Shown: in pieces, positions 25,709 to 34,591 of the stretch
Layout: each line of letters begins with the position of its first letter
How positions within the stretch are numbered: the first letter of the stretch is position 1
Origin: an uncultured Oscillospiraceae bacterium
Lineage (GTDB): Bacteria > Bacillota > Clostridia > Oscillospirales > Oscillospiraceae
Direction of reading: 5' to 3'
DNA: 64,000 nucleotides
Assembly: GCA_934631005.1 (NCBI GenBank)
Contig: CAKTXA010000009.1
Coordinates: 8,613 to 72,612 of the forward strand
The notes under the pieces: generated by a model
What the model was told of the DNA's origin: nothing
What the model saw: only the letters and a program-made list of their open reading frames with translations
The model's database searches: none
Translations under genes and position numbers: made by a program

Positions 25709-26393
25709 GCTGAAAGACGGCCTTGCGCGGCTGCGGCGCGACCTCGCACCGATGGCATTTTCAGAAAAAATCGACCACATCACGCGCTATTATTGGCCGT
25801 ATGCGCTGGTCGTGCTTCTGGCCGCGGCGCTGCTGGCCGGAGCGGTGACGGGCGCGGTGAACGCCTCGCGCGAGGTGCTGCTGTCGGGCGTGGTGACGAA
25901 CGTCGCCGTGCGCGCGGAGGGGTTTTCGTACCTCTCCGACGGGTATTTTGAACATCTGAACGGCAAACCGGGGCGGCAGAAGGTGGATGTGGCGTACATC
26001 AGCTTCGACGCCCTCGCGCAGACGCAGGATGTGGAGGCGAACTACAGCAAGGCCCTGAGCGTGCTGGCGATGATCTCCGGCGGGACGCTGGATTACCTGA
26101 TTTTAGACCGCAGCGCGCTGGGATTTTACATCACGCAGGACGCGTTTCTGGACCTGCGGGAGTTTTTGACGCCGGAGGAGCTGGAGACATATGCCGACGC
26201 GCTCGTCTGGGCGCAGCCCGAGGGCGAAGAAGCCTATCCGGCGGCGGTGGACATTTCCGCGCTGCCGTTCGTGCGGGAGAATATCGACGCGGCGGACGGC
26301 GTATTTTTCGCCCTGTCCGGCCGGACGGCGCGGCTGGAGACCTGCCGCGACTTCTGGCAGTATCTCGCGGACTGGAGCGGTGCAATAAAATGA
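25701..26393 (+). CDS. Uncharacterised single-pass membrane protein
   Basis: The 230-residue protein has a basic N-terminus, one membrane segment (about residues 30-53) and an extracytoplasmic domain of about 170 residues (LSVLAMISGGTLDYLILDRS, LREFLTPEELETYADAL). I do not recognise a family. The start overlaps the YesL stop by eight bases, which indicates coupling. It may be a partner of YesL in the envelope. The domain vaguely resembles a solute-binding fragment (a GGTLDYLILD-type stretch followed by a YITQDAFLDL segment), but this is not strong enough for a call. Confidence 0.8.
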   Translation: MNKLKDGLARLRRDLAPMAFSEKIDHITRYYWPYALVVLLAAALLAGAVTGAVNASREVLLSGVVTNVAVRAEGFSYLSDGYFEHLNGKPGRQKVDVAYISFDALAQTQDVEANYSKALSVLAMISGGTLDYLILDRSALGFYITQDAFLDLREFLTPEELETYADALVWAQPEGEEAYPAAVDISALPFVRENIDAADGVFFALSGRTARLETCRDFWQYLADWSGAIK

Positions 26394-26434
26394 CAATATC
26401 CGCCGGAAAAACGGCGCGGATGCGGGAAAATGCG

Positions 26435-26462
26435 TTGCACTTTTTTGCAAATCGTGTAAAAT
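26435..26462 (+). promoter_or_regulatory. Promoter of the DeoR-type regulator
   Basis: TTGCAC (26435-26440), a 16-base spacer and TAAAAT (26457-26462). Confidence 0.7.
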
Positions 26463-26514
26463 AGGAATGAAAAACACGGCCGGGCGCGCCCCGGCCGGGC
26501 GCGGAGGACGGCAG

Positions 26515-27297
26515 ATGGCAGGAACGCTACTGAAAATTGACGTGCGGCGGGGAAAGATCCTTGAGCAGCTGCGGCAGGAGGGCGCGGTGTCGGTATCGCA
26601 GCTCGCGCAGGCGCTGGGCACAACGCCGGTGACGATCCGCAGCGATCTGGCCGCGCTGGAAAAGGACGGCTGCCTGCTGCGCATTCAGGGCGGCGCGCTG
26701 CGAAAGGGCCCCGCACCGGAGGAGAAGGCCACCCCGCCCGAGACGCGCGCCATCCGCAGCTACGCGGCAAAGCGCGCCATCGCGAACGCCGTAGCGCAGA
26801 AGATCCATGACGGCGATACGCTGTTCATCAACTCCGGCACCACCATGGAGCTGGTCTCCGCCGCGCTGGGCCGCCACCGCAACCTGCATATCGTCACGAA
26901 CGCCATGAAGGTGGCGATGGAGCTGGTGCGCTTTCCGAGTTTTCACGTCATCCTGCTCGGCGGCGAGATCAACGCGCAGTACAGCTTTATCTACGGCAGC
27001 GACGCGCAGTCGCAGCTGCGGCACTATCAGGCGGACTGGGCGCTTTTGACGCTGGACGGCATCAGCGCCGAGGGCGGCCTGACCACCTATCACGCCGAGG
27101 AGGCGAGCATCAACTGCATGATGTCCGCGCAGGCGCAGCAGATCCTGATCGCCGCCGACCACACCAAGGTCGGCCGGATGGGCTTTTTCCGCTTCGCGGG
27201 CGCGGAGGGCGTGCAGCTCATCACCGACGCCGCCGCCGACCGCCGCGCGGTCGACGATCTGGAGGCGGCGGGCATCCGCGTGCAGATCGCGGATTGA
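26515..27297 (+). CDS. DeoR/GlpR-family sugar-responsive repressor
   Basis: The 260-residue regulator has a winged helix-turn-helix near residues 10-60 (GKILEQLRQEGAVSVSQLAQ; TTPVTIRSDLAALEKDGCLL, RIQGGAL). A sugar-phosphate-binding domain follows with the family motifs NSGTTMELVSAALGRH, VTNAMKVAMEL and LLGGEI. The ATG at 26515 has GGAGG eight bases upstream; a longer frame starts within the leader and is not preferred. It precedes the importer genes (27706-31301) on the same strand but is followed by its own terminator. It probably represses that importer in response to a phosphorylated sugar, which is inference from position. Confidence 0.93.
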   Translation: MAGTLLKIDVRRGKILEQLRQEGAVSVSQLAQALGTTPVTIRSDLAALEKDGCLLRIQGGALRKGPAPEEKATPPETRAIRSYAAKRAIANAVAQKIHDGDTLFINSGTTMELVSAALGRHRNLHIVTNAMKVAMELVRFPSFHVILLGGEINAQYSFIYGSDAQSQLRHYQADWALLTLDGISAEGGLTTYHAEEASINCMMSAQAQQILIAADHTKVGRMGFFRFAGAEGVQLITDAAADRRAVDDLEAAGIRVQIAD

Positions 27298-27361
27298 GCA
27301 GAGAATAAACACCCCCCCCCGGACGCAGGACGTCCAAAACTCTGCAAGGCTTTTGAGATCG

Positions 27362-27399
27362 AACAGTCCCCGGACGCGCAGCGTCCGGGGACTGTTTTT
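27362..27399 (+). terminator. Terminator of the DeoR-type gene
   Basis: The 15-bp stem AACAGTCCCCGGACG / CGTCCGGGGACTGTT has a five-base loop and is followed by TTT. Confidence 0.92.
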
Positions 27400-27534
27400 G
27401 GCTTTTTGAGGGCACAAAATTGTGCGCAAGATAGTGAAAATGCAGGTGCATGATAGAAACTTTTACGAAAAACAGAAACTTTTTTTGTGCAAAGCACCCC
27501 AAGCGATACCCCTGTTTTTGTTGCATATGTTGCA

Positions 27535-27563
27535 TTGCAATCGCCCCGGAATTTTGGTACAAT
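27535..27563 (+). promoter_or_regulatory. Promoter of the LplA-type importer operon
   Basis: TTGCAA (27535-27540), a 17-base spacer and TACAAT (27558-27563), preceded by TGG, which gives an extended -10. Confidence 0.82.
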
Positions 27564-27705
27564 AAGTTAGCTGAATTAAAGAAGGGATACTGTTTCCTTC
27601 CGCACGAACCAGCCGGAAAACCGGGCGCAAAAACCGCCGTTTTCCGCACGACCTGCCATGCGGGCGACGCCCGCGGGACGCAAATCTGGAAACGAGGGAA
27701 AAAGC

Positions 27706-29352
27706 ATGAAAAAATGGATCGCACTGCTGCTGTGTCTGGCGACGCTTGTGACGCTGCTGACCGGCTGCGGCAAGAAAGAAGAAACGGTCTCCGACCAGCC
27801 GGGCGCCGCGACGTCGGGTGACGCCGCCGCGGACGGCGTGACCATCACCATCGGCCTGCCGCGCAGCGCACTGGTCACCGACTATGACAACAACGCCTTT
27901 ACGAACTGGCTGGAGGAGCAGACCGGCTACAACATCCAGTTCCAGTACTTTCAGGCGAGCACGTCCGACGCGAAAACGCAGCTGTCCACGATGATGGTCA
28001 GCGGCGAAAAGCTGCCGGACATTCTGTATAACTTCCAGCTCAGCGACGACCTCATCAAGGAATACGGCGATGACGGCTATTTCCTCGACCTGCGTGACTA
28101 CTACGCGGACAAGGAGGGCGTGTCCAGGGTATTCTGGGAGCGGCTGCAGGAGATCCCGGAGGAGGAGCAGGTGACGAACGTGCGCCGCATGACCGACGTG
28201 GAAAACGGCGCGATGTACTCGCTGCCCTGCATCCAGACCTCCGACATCGACACGATGGACTACCAGATGTGGATCAACCAAACGTGGCTGGACGAGCTGG
28301 GCCTGCAGGCCCCCACGGACCCGGATGAGCTGTACGAGGTCCTCAAGGCGTTCAAGCAGCGCGACCCGGACTGCGTGCCGCTGGCGGGCATCGAAAACTC
28401 CATGGGCGGCGATGTTATCAACTGGATCGTCAATATGTTCACTTACTGCGACGACACCCGCCGCTGGAACGTGGACGAAACCGGCAAGCTCTACATGCCG
28501 TACACCACCGACGACTACCGGCAGGCGCTCATCTATATGCACAAGCTCGTGCAGGAGGGGCTGATGACCCCGCTGTGCTGGACCATCAAGATCCAGGAGA
28601 TGCAGGCGCTGACGTCCCCGGCGGATAACGACCCGATGGTCGGCATCTTCGCCGGTCACCTGACGCTGCACGTCACGCCGGGCAGTGAGGTGCTGTACAA
28701 CTACAAGCCGCTCGACCTGTTCGGAAACGCGGTCATCAACGAGAACATCAACCGCCGCAGCACGTTCATCACCACCGACTGCGAGAACCCCGACGCCGCG
28801 TTCGCGCTGGCGATGGCGCTGTACTCCAAGGAGGCGGGCTGGCGTCTGCGCTATGGCGAGCAGGGCGTCAACTGGGACTATGCCGACGCCGGGACGGAGT
28901 CGTACCTCGGCAAGCCCGCCGAGATCAAGATCCTCGACGACCCGTTTGCCAAGCTCAACAGCTGCCTGTGGGGCGATATGGCGGCCTCGCTTCTGACCGA
29001 TGCCGAGGGCGAGAGCGCCGAGAAGGTCGAGGGCACAGACGCCTGGGCGGACTATAAGAACACGATCGTGGCCGAGCAGGTGGCAAATTATCACGCCGCC
29101 GCCGAGGCGAACAACCCCAAAACGCTCTGCCCGCCGCTCATCCAGACCACGCAGGAGAAGGACGAGATCCTGCAGATCAAGTCCGACGTGCTGACCATCA
29201 TCAACAAGTGCCGCGCCCAGTTTGCCAACGGCGAGCTCGACCCGAACGACGACGCGGCGTGGAACGACTATCTTGCGCAGCTCGACACGCTGGGCCTTGC
29301 GCAGTATCAGGCACAGTCGCAGGCGATCTACGACCGCCAGCTCAGCGAATGA
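27706..29352 (+). CDS. Solute-binding lipoprotein of LplA type
   Basis: The 548-residue lipoprotein has the signal MKKWIALLLCLATLVTLLTGC (lipidated Cys21). It resembles large oligosaccharide-binding proteins (about 500-560 residues) that work with LplB and YtcP permeases: VTITIGLPRSALVTDYDNNA, then NFQLSDDLIKEYGDDGYFLD and QTWLDELGLQAPTDPDELYE. That last motif is typical of the group. The ATG at 27706 follows GAGGGAAAAAG; an upstream in-frame ATG is not preceded by a ribosome binding site. It is first in the importer operon, with the permeases next. It probably binds a plant- or host-derived oligosaccharide, but specificity is not visible. Confidence 0.92.
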   Translation: MKKWIALLLCLATLVTLLTGCGKKEETVSDQPGAATSGDAAADGVTITIGLPRSALVTDYDNNAFTNWLEEQTGYNIQFQYFQASTSDAKTQLSTMMVSGEKLPDILYNFQLSDDLIKEYGDDGYFLDLRDYYADKEGVSRVFWERLQEIPEEEQVTNVRRMTDVENGAMYSLPCIQTSDIDTMDYQMWINQTWLDELGLQAPTDPDELYEVLKAFKQRDPDCVPLAGIENSMGGDVINWIVNMFTYCDDTRRWNVDETGKLYMPYTTDDYRQALIYMHKLVQEGLMTPLCWTIKIQEMQALTSPADNDPMVGIFAGHLTLHVTPGSEVLYNYKPLDLFGNAVINENINRRSTFITTDCENPDAAFALAMALYSKEAGWRLRYGEQGVNWDYADAGTESYLGKPAEIKILDDPFAKLNSCLWGDMAASLLTDAEGESAEKVEGTDAWADYKNTIVAEQVANYHAAAEANNPKTLCPPLIQTTQEKDEILQIKSDVLTIINKCRAQFANGELDPNDDAAWNDYLAQLDTLGLAQYQAQSQAIYDRQLSE

Positions 29353-29416
29353 TCCCCGCGGCCTGCCGGGCGGACGCCCGGCAGGCACGGTATTGCAGAG
29401 AGAAAGGAAGAAAGCG

Positions 29417-30382
29417 ATGGCAAAACAGGCTGCCGCGGCTCCGGTGCTGCGCGATGACCGGAAGGGCTGGCACGGCTTCTGGCTGCGCTTCAAGCGCAAC
29501 AAGTGGCTGCACCTGATGATGGTGCTGCCGATGGCGTATATCATTATTTTTCAGTATCTGCCGATGTACGGCTTGCAGATCGCGTTCCGCGATTACCGCG
29601 CCCGCGCGGGCATCTGGGGCAGCGAATGGGTGGGGCTTGCGAACTTCCGCGAGTTCTTCGGCTATTACAAATGGCCCACGATCGTAAAAAACACGCTGGG
29701 CCTGTCGCTGTATTCTCTGGTGGTCGGCTTCCCCATCCCCATCGTTCTGGCGCTGATGATCCACGTGAACGAGCATAAGCGGCTGAAAAAGCTGGCGCAG
29801 AATATCTCCTACATCCCGCATTTTATCTCCACGGTCGTCATGGTCGGCATCCTGTTTCAGGTGCTCAATCCCGTGACGGGCATCGTGGGCTCTGTTTCTC
29901 GCTACTTCGGCGTGTCCACCACCACGGACTTCCGCTATTCGAACGAAGCCTTCCGGCATCTTTACGTGTGGTCCGGCGTGTGGCAGAACATGGGCTGGAG
30001 CACGATCATCTACGTCTCCGCGCTCAGCTCCGTTTCGCAGGAGCTGCACGAGGCCGCCACCATCGACGGCGCCAGCCGCCTGCGGCGTGTGTTCAGCGTG
30101 GACCTGCCCGCCATCATGCCGACGGTCGCGATCATGCTGATTTTGCGCTTCGGCTCCATTATGAGCGTGGGCTATGAAAAGGTATTTCTCATGCAGAGCA
30201 GCCTGAACCTCGATACGTCCGAGATCATTTCGACCTATGTCTACAAATTCGGCCTGGGCGAAAACAAGCTGTCCTACGGCGCGGCGGTGAACCTGATGAA
30301 TTCGGTCATCAACACCACGCTTCTGCTGCTCGTCAACAAGATCGCGAGCGTCATCACCGACGACGAAGTCGGTCTGCTGTAA
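29417..30382 (+). CDS. ABC sugar permease, LplB/PotB type
   Basis: The 321-residue inner-membrane permease of the MalF/LplB class has six membrane segments. Characteristic parts are FQYLPMYGLQIAFRDYRARA near the first segment, IWGSEWVGLANFREFF, and the ATPase-contacting EAA loop EAATIDGASRLRRVFSVDLP near residue 210. The ATG at 29417 follows AGAAAGGAAG; a longer in-frame reading begins inside the binding-protein gene and is rejected. It pairs with the next gene to form the channel. The operon has no ATPase gene. Confidence 0.94.
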   Translation: MAKQAAAAPVLRDDRKGWHGFWLRFKRNKWLHLMMVLPMAYIIIFQYLPMYGLQIAFRDYRARAGIWGSEWVGLANFREFFGYYKWPTIVKNTLGLSLYSLVVGFPIPIVLALMIHVNEHKRLKKLAQNISYIPHFISTVVMVGILFQVLNPVTGIVGSVSRYFGVSTTTDFRYSNEAFRHLYVWSGVWQNMGWSTIIYVSALSSVSQELHEAATIDGASRLRRVFSVDLPAIMPTVAIMLILRFGSIMSVGYEKVFLMQSSLNLDTSEIISTYVYKFGLGENKLSYGAAVNLMNSVINTTLLLLVNKIASVITDDEVGLL

Positions 30383-30395
30383 GGGGGGCTGCGAT

Positions 30396-31301
30396 ATGGC
30401 AAAAATCAAATCGGAGCGGATCCGGCACACCCGCGGCGACCGCGCGCTGTATTTCGTGACCACGCTCGTGCTGGTCCTGCTGATCTTCGTGGTCGCCTAT
30501 CCCGTGGTGTTCGTCATCTCCTCGTCGTTCTCCTCCAGCCGCGCCATCGGCGCGGGCCGCGTGCTGCTGTGGCCGGTGGAGTTTACGCTCAAGGGCTATG
30601 CGTTCGTGTTCCAGTATGAAAAGATCTGGCTGGGCTACCGCAACACGCTGTTTTACACGTTCTTCGGCACGCTCATCACCATGGGCCTCACCATCCTCTG
30701 CGCCTATCCGCTTTCCAAAAGCCGCTTTCAGGGGCGCAAGGTCTACTCCACGCTGCTCGTCATCACGATGCTGTTCAGCGCGGGTCTGATCCCGACGTAT
30801 ATCATCCGCGCCAAGCTCGGCCTTGTCGACACGGTGTGGGCGATTTTGCTTGCGGGCGCGATGAGCGTTTACAACATGACCATCCTGCGCACGTCCTTTA
30901 AGAGCAGCATCCCGCAGGAGCTGTTTGACGCGGCGGAGATCGACGGCGCGGGCGATTTTCAGTGCCTGATCCGCATTGCCATTCCGCTGGCCAAGGCCAC
31001 CATCAGCGTGCTGACGCTCTACACCGTGGTCGGCTGCTGGAACGACTATTTTAACGCGATGATCTATCTGCGCAGCGAGAATCTGTTCCCGCTGCAGCTG
31101 TTCCTCCGCCCCATCCTCACCGCGGGGCAGATGCTCGACACATCCGGGCTCAGCTCCAGCATGATCGAGGCGGCGAACGAGGGCACGCAGCAGATCAAAT
31201 ACTGCCTGATCATTCTGTCCACCGTGCCGGTGCTGCTGGCGTATTCCGTGGTGCAGAAGTACTTCAAAAAGGGCGTGATGGTCGGCTCGGTCAAGGGCTG
31301 A
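30396..31301 (+). CDS. ABC sugar permease, YtcP/MalG type
   Basis: The 301-residue permease has six membrane segments. It shows DRALYFVTTLVLVLLIFVVA near the N-terminus and FVISSSFSSSRAIGAGRV, the standard motif of this class. The EAA loop FDAAEIDGAGDFQCLIRIAI is near residue 190 and VVGCWNDYFNAMIYL follows it. It begins 13 bases after the partner permease with GGGG-rich spacing. As in many Firmicutes oligosaccharide importers, the energy-coupling ATPase would be a shared MsmX-like protein from elsewhere in the genome. That part is inference from its absence here. Confidence 0.94.
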   Translation: MAKIKSERIRHTRGDRALYFVTTLVLVLLIFVVAYPVVFVISSSFSSSRAIGAGRVLLWPVEFTLKGYAFVFQYEKIWLGYRNTLFYTFFGTLITMGLTILCAYPLSKSRFQGRKVYSTLLVITMLFSAGLIPTYIIRAKLGLVDTVWAILLAGAMSVYNMTILRTSFKSSIPQELFDAAEIDGAGDFQCLIRIAIPLAKATISVLTLYTVVGCWNDYFNAMIYLRSENLFPLQLFLRPILTAGQMLDTSGLSSSMIEAANEGTQQIKYCLIILSTVPVLLAYSVVQKYFKKGVMVGSVKG

Positions 31302-31329
31302 GCCGCAGCGCACAAGACGGAGGTGCGAT

Positions 31330-32772
31330 ATGAAAAAACGACTTGCCATGCTGCTGGCGCTCGTGCTGCTGCTGGGCCTGTGCGCCTGCGCAGCGGGCGG
31401 TGACGCGGAGCCTGCCGCGCAGGCGGATGGCCGCGCGCAGAGCGGCTTTCGCGTGGGCTATGCCCGCGTGAGCATCCAGCCGACGGAGGAGCTGCCGCTC
31501 GGCGGCTACGGCAACACCACCAGCCGCATCAGCACGGGCTTTCTCAACTATCTCTATGCCACCTGCATCGCCATCACCGACGAGCAGGACAATACCGTGC
31601 TGCTGTTTACGACCGATGAGATCCGCAGCAGCGCGCAGATCACGAGCGACGTGCGTGCGGAGCTGAAGTCGCTCACGGGCGTGCCGGAGGAGCACATCAT
31701 GGTCGCGGGCACGCACAGCCACTCCACGCCTGACATCGCCTCGGCCACGGACGCGGCGACGAAGCGGTTTGAGAACTACATGAAAAACCAGCTCGTCCTC
31801 TGCGGCCAGCAGGCGCTGGAGGATCAGAAAAACGCGGAGGTCTTTACGAACAGCGTGGACGTGGCGGGGCTGAATTTTGTCCGCCACTATCTGCTGGAGG
31901 ACGGCAGCTACGCGGGCTCCAACTTCGGCGATTTTTCCGCCGCGCCCATTAAACAGCACGCAACGGAGGCCGATCCCACGATGTATGTGATCAAATTCGC
32001 CCGCGAGGGCGCGCAGGACATCGTGATGCTCAACTGGCGCGTGCACCCGGTGCTGACCGGCGGTATGAACAAGTATGACATCTCGTCCGACTTCATCGGC
32101 GAGATGCGCGACCAGATCGAGAGCAAGACCGACACGCTCGTGGCCTATTTTCAGGGTGACGCGGGCAACATCAACCCCACGAGCATGATCGACGGCGAAA
32201 CGCTGACCGACGACTACCGGATGTACGGCCAGATGGTCGGCTCCTACGCCATCGGCGCGCTGAACGACATGACGCAGGTGGAGCCCGGCCTGATCCAGAC
32301 CAAGCAGATCCGGGTCGCGGGCGAGGTGAACCACACGACCGACGAGCTGTATGACAAGGCGGACGAGCTGAGCCAGATGTGGAACTCCGGCAGCTACGAC
32401 CGCGAGACCATCGCCGAGGAGGGCAAGCCCTACGGCATCCGCAGCGCCTATCAGGCCGTGGCGATCGTGAGGCGCGCGAAGATGGCGAAGACGCTCGATC
32501 TGGAGCTGAACGTCATCGCCGTGGGCGACAGTCTCGGGTTTGTGACCGCGCCGTATGAGATGTTCGACACGAACGGCGCGGCCATTCGCGCGGCCTCGCC
32601 GTATCCCATGACGATGGTGCTCGGCTACTGCAACGACGCGCTGGGCTATATCCCGTCGGCGTTCGGGTATGAATACACCTGCTACGAATCCGACACCAGC
32701 AACTTCGCGCCCGGCACGGGCGAGCTGCTGCAGGATACATTCATCAGCGCTCTGAACGAGCTGCACGGATGA
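31330..32772 (+). CDS. Neutral ceramidase-like lipoprotein, N-terminal domain only
   Basis: The 480-residue lipoprotein (lipobox LCAC, lipidated Cys near residue 20) resembles the N-terminal domain of neutral/alkaline non-lysosomal ceramidases: VGYARVSIQPTEELPLGGYG, then the GTHSHS metal-ligand motif (127-132). In characterised ceramidases the nucleophile is the Ser of a GDxSPN motif. Here the equivalent reads FQGDAGNINPTS near 275, so that Ser is absent and a ceramidase activity is doubtful. The domain is also shorter than full enzymes (about 650 residues). It is in the operon with sugar permeases and the SGNH protein, so a carbohydrate or glycolipid substrate is likely. Confidence 0.85.
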   Translation: MKKRLAMLLALVLLLGLCACAAGGDAEPAAQADGRAQSGFRVGYARVSIQPTEELPLGGYGNTTSRISTGFLNYLYATCIAITDEQDNTVLLFTTDEIRSSAQITSDVRAELKSLTGVPEEHIMVAGTHSHSTPDIASATDAATKRFENYMKNQLVLCGQQALEDQKNAEVFTNSVDVAGLNFVRHYLLEDGSYAGSNFGDFSAAPIKQHATEADPTMYVIKFAREGAQDIVMLNWRVHPVLTGGMNKYDISSDFIGEMRDQIESKTDTLVAYFQGDAGNINPTSMIDGETLTDDYRMYGQMVGSYAIGALNDMTQVEPGLIQTKQIRVAGEVNHTTDELYDKADELSQMWNSGSYDRETIAEEGKPYGIRSAYQAVAIVRRAKMAKTLDLELNVIAVGDSLGFVTAPYEMFDTNGAAIRAASPYPMTMVLGYCNDALGYIPSAFGYEYTCYESDTSNFAPGTGELLQDTFISALNELHG

Positions 32773-32783
32773 GGGAGAGAGCT

Positions 32784-34433
32784 ATGAGAAACGTTTGGAA
32801 GACCCTGCGCCGCGGCGCGGCGCTCCTGCTGGGTGTCTGCATGCTGGCGGGGCTGCTCGCCGGGTGCGGGAAGGAAGAAACAAGCAAGACGCAGGAGGAT
32901 ACGGCCATGCAGCAGACAGAGCAGACGACGCAGACCGAGCCGAACACGGAGCAGACCACGCCGGAAACGCCCGCGCCCGCGGAGGTGCCCGCGGAGCCGG
33001 AGCTGGAGACGGTCATGCGGGAACTCGTGGCGGCGGACGGGTCGGTGCATCTGTACTATGACGACCGCATCCGCGCCGACGACATCGCGGGCGGCAGCGT
33101 TTCGAGCTGCGAGGTCACCGACCAGCAGCCGACGTCCCGCGCCGTCGGCAGCGACGCGCCGGACGAGGCGGTGCTGTACCACGATGCGGGGACGAATATC
33201 CTCGTCGCCGTTGGCACCGGCACGGCCACGCTCGTTATTGACGGCACGGCGCACGCCGTGACCGTGGAGCCCGCGCCTATCTCGCTGGTGATGATCACCG
33301 GCCACAGCCTTGGCGAGGGCTCGCAGGGTGAGGCCGGGCAGCAGACCGTCTGCCAGAGCGGGCAGGCGTACAGCACGCACAAGGTGCTGGAGCTTGCCGA
33401 CGAGACCGCCCCGGCGGGGCTCGGCTTCGGCGCGGCGAACCGCCCGGCGGACATTGACGCGTTCAGCATGAGCGGCCGCGGGACGCCCGGCGAGGCTGGT
33501 GCACTCGCAAACCGCTGGAACCAGCTGACGGGCGAAAAGATCTGGGTCGTGAACGCGGCGGTGGGCGGCTCGTGCCTGAACGAATGGGTGCAGGGCACGG
33601 AGTACCACGACGGCGCGGTCGCGCTCTACACAAAGGCGGCGGCCATCCTGCGGGACGAAGCCGCGGCGGGGCACTATACGGTGCGCAACACGGCGGTGAT
33701 CTATCACAGCGCGGTGAACTTCGAGTTTAAGAACGTGACGTTCGACAACAGCCTGCTGGAGCAGTGGTACGACTCGCTCTGGAGCGGCTTCCGCACGGAG
33801 CTGGCAGCCGATTTTGACGGCGACGGCACGGCCGAGGCCCCGCAGGCGCTGGGCTTTGTGCCGTTCTGGAATGTGGCGACCGCGCACGCGGAGCTGCTCC
33901 TCGACCGACCGGCAAATTTCTACATGGCCGCGAGCGACGCCTATCCGGATATGTTCCTGGCGTCCATGATCGTGCAGCGCTGGCTCACGCCGGAGGATCT
34001 GCGGGCGAACTTCCCGGAGATCGACTACGAGACGCACGGCTTTGCCGTGGAGAAGCCGACCTCGGCCGACACGCTGTTTGCCGACGGCGTGCACCTGCGC
34101 CAGCCGGGCTATAACGCGCTGGGCGCGGACATCGGCGAGAATCTCTTCCGCCACTTCCGGCAGCCGCCGCAGGCGCGCAGCGTGAAGCTGCTCTCGCCGA
34201 GCGGCACGGAGATCGGCGACACGATCGAGCTGACCCGCCGGAATGTGGAGTACGCCATCGCCATCCTGCCGGAGCCCGCGTGCGTCAGCGACCTGACCAT
34301 CACGGCAGACGGCGATCTGGAGCTGGCGTATCCGATGCTGCTGCGCGACACCGGCAGCGGCGGCGGGACGCTGACCATCTCGCAGGGCGATACCGTGCTG
34401 CGCACGGTCACCGTCACGGTCCCGGCGGAATAA
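32784..34433 (+). CDS. SGNH-hydrolase-like lipoprotein (carbohydrate esterase-like)
   Basis: The 549-residue lipoprotein has the signal MRNVWKTLRRGAALLLGVCM and lipobox LLAGC, then a Thr/Glu/Gln-rich linker. The catalytic domain has SGNH-like blocks: GHSLGEGS with Ser175, VNAAVGGSCLNEWV (block with Gly), and the late block DGVHLRQPG with Asp434 and His437. Such proteins deacetylate or de-esterify polysaccharides at the cell surface. A C-terminal domain of about 100 residues follows. The ATG at 32784 has GGGAGAGAG upstream and is preferred over the in-frame ATG at 32769 that overlaps the previous stop. It is the last gene before a strong terminator. Confidence 0.84.
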   Translation: MRNVWKTLRRGAALLLGVCMLAGLLAGCGKEETSKTQEDTAMQQTEQTTQTEPNTEQTTPETPAPAEVPAEPELETVMRELVAADGSVHLYYDDRIRADDIAGGSVSSCEVTDQQPTSRAVGSDAPDEAVLYHDAGTNILVAVGTGTATLVIDGTAHAVTVEPAPISLVMITGHSLGEGSQGEAGQQTVCQSGQAYSTHKVLELADETAPAGLGFGAANRPADIDAFSMSGRGTPGEAGALANRWNQLTGEKIWVVNAAVGGSCLNEWVQGTEYHDGAVALYTKAAAILRDEAAAGHYTVRNTAVIYHSAVNFEFKNVTFDNSLLEQWYDSLWSGFRTELAADFDGDGTAEAPQALGFVPFWNVATAHAELLLDRPANFYMAASDAYPDMFLASMIVQRWLTPEDLRANFPEIDYETHGFAVEKPTSADTLFADGVHLRQPGYNALGADIGENLFRHFRQPPQARSVKLLSPSGTEIGDTIELTRRNVEYAIAILPEPACVSDLTITADGDLELAYPMLLRDTGSGGGTLTISQGDTVLRTVTVTVPAE

Positions 34434-34446
34434 GATCATACAGGCA

Positions 34447-34477
34447 AAGCGGCGCGGAGCACCCGCGCCGCTTTTTT
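34447..34477 (+). terminator. Terminator of the sugar importer operon
   Basis: The stem AAGCGGCGCGG / CCGCGCCGCTT has a five-base loop, then TTTTTTG. Confidence 0.93.
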
Positions 34478-34511
34478 GTGAAAATTTTTCCGCCGCGGCG
34501 GCAAAAAGGTG

Positions 34512-34540
34512 TTGACAGATCGCGAGGGAAGTGCTATAAC
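34512..34540 (+). promoter_or_regulatory. Promoter of cysK
   Basis: Consensus TTGACA (34512-34517), a 17-base spacer and TATAAC (34535-34540). Transcription should start near 34547, directly in front of the operator-like sequence. Confidence 0.92.
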
Positions 34541-34549
34541 ATTACCAAG

Positions 34550-34568
34550 CTACTACATAGGTAGATAA
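34550..34568 (+). promoter_or_regulatory. Rrf2-type operator-like sequence at the cysK transcription start
   Basis: The sequence TAGGTAGATAA (34558-34568) matches TAGGTAAATCA in the spacer of the rrf2-type gene's promoter (36513-36523) at 9 of 11 positions. It is preceded by CTAC, giving a partial inverted repeat with GTAG. A repressor bound here would block cysK transcription. This is inferred from the shared sequence. Confidence 0.62.
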
Positions 34569-34591
34569 CTTTTGAGAGGAGCGACAGCAAT

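Larger units (their letters stand above)
27298..27705 (+). other. 408-bp gene-free region with terminator and importer promoter
   Basis: No gene is seen. It holds a run of nine C (27312-27320), the DeoR terminator (27362-27399) and the importer promoter (27535-27563). A leader of about 135 bases then runs to the start codon of the solute-binding protein. Confidence 0.7.

Noticed and set aside
27312..27320. Run of nine C as a phase-variable switch
   Set aside because: It is intergenic, after the DeoR stop and before its terminator, so it cannot shift a reading frame or obviously change a promoter.
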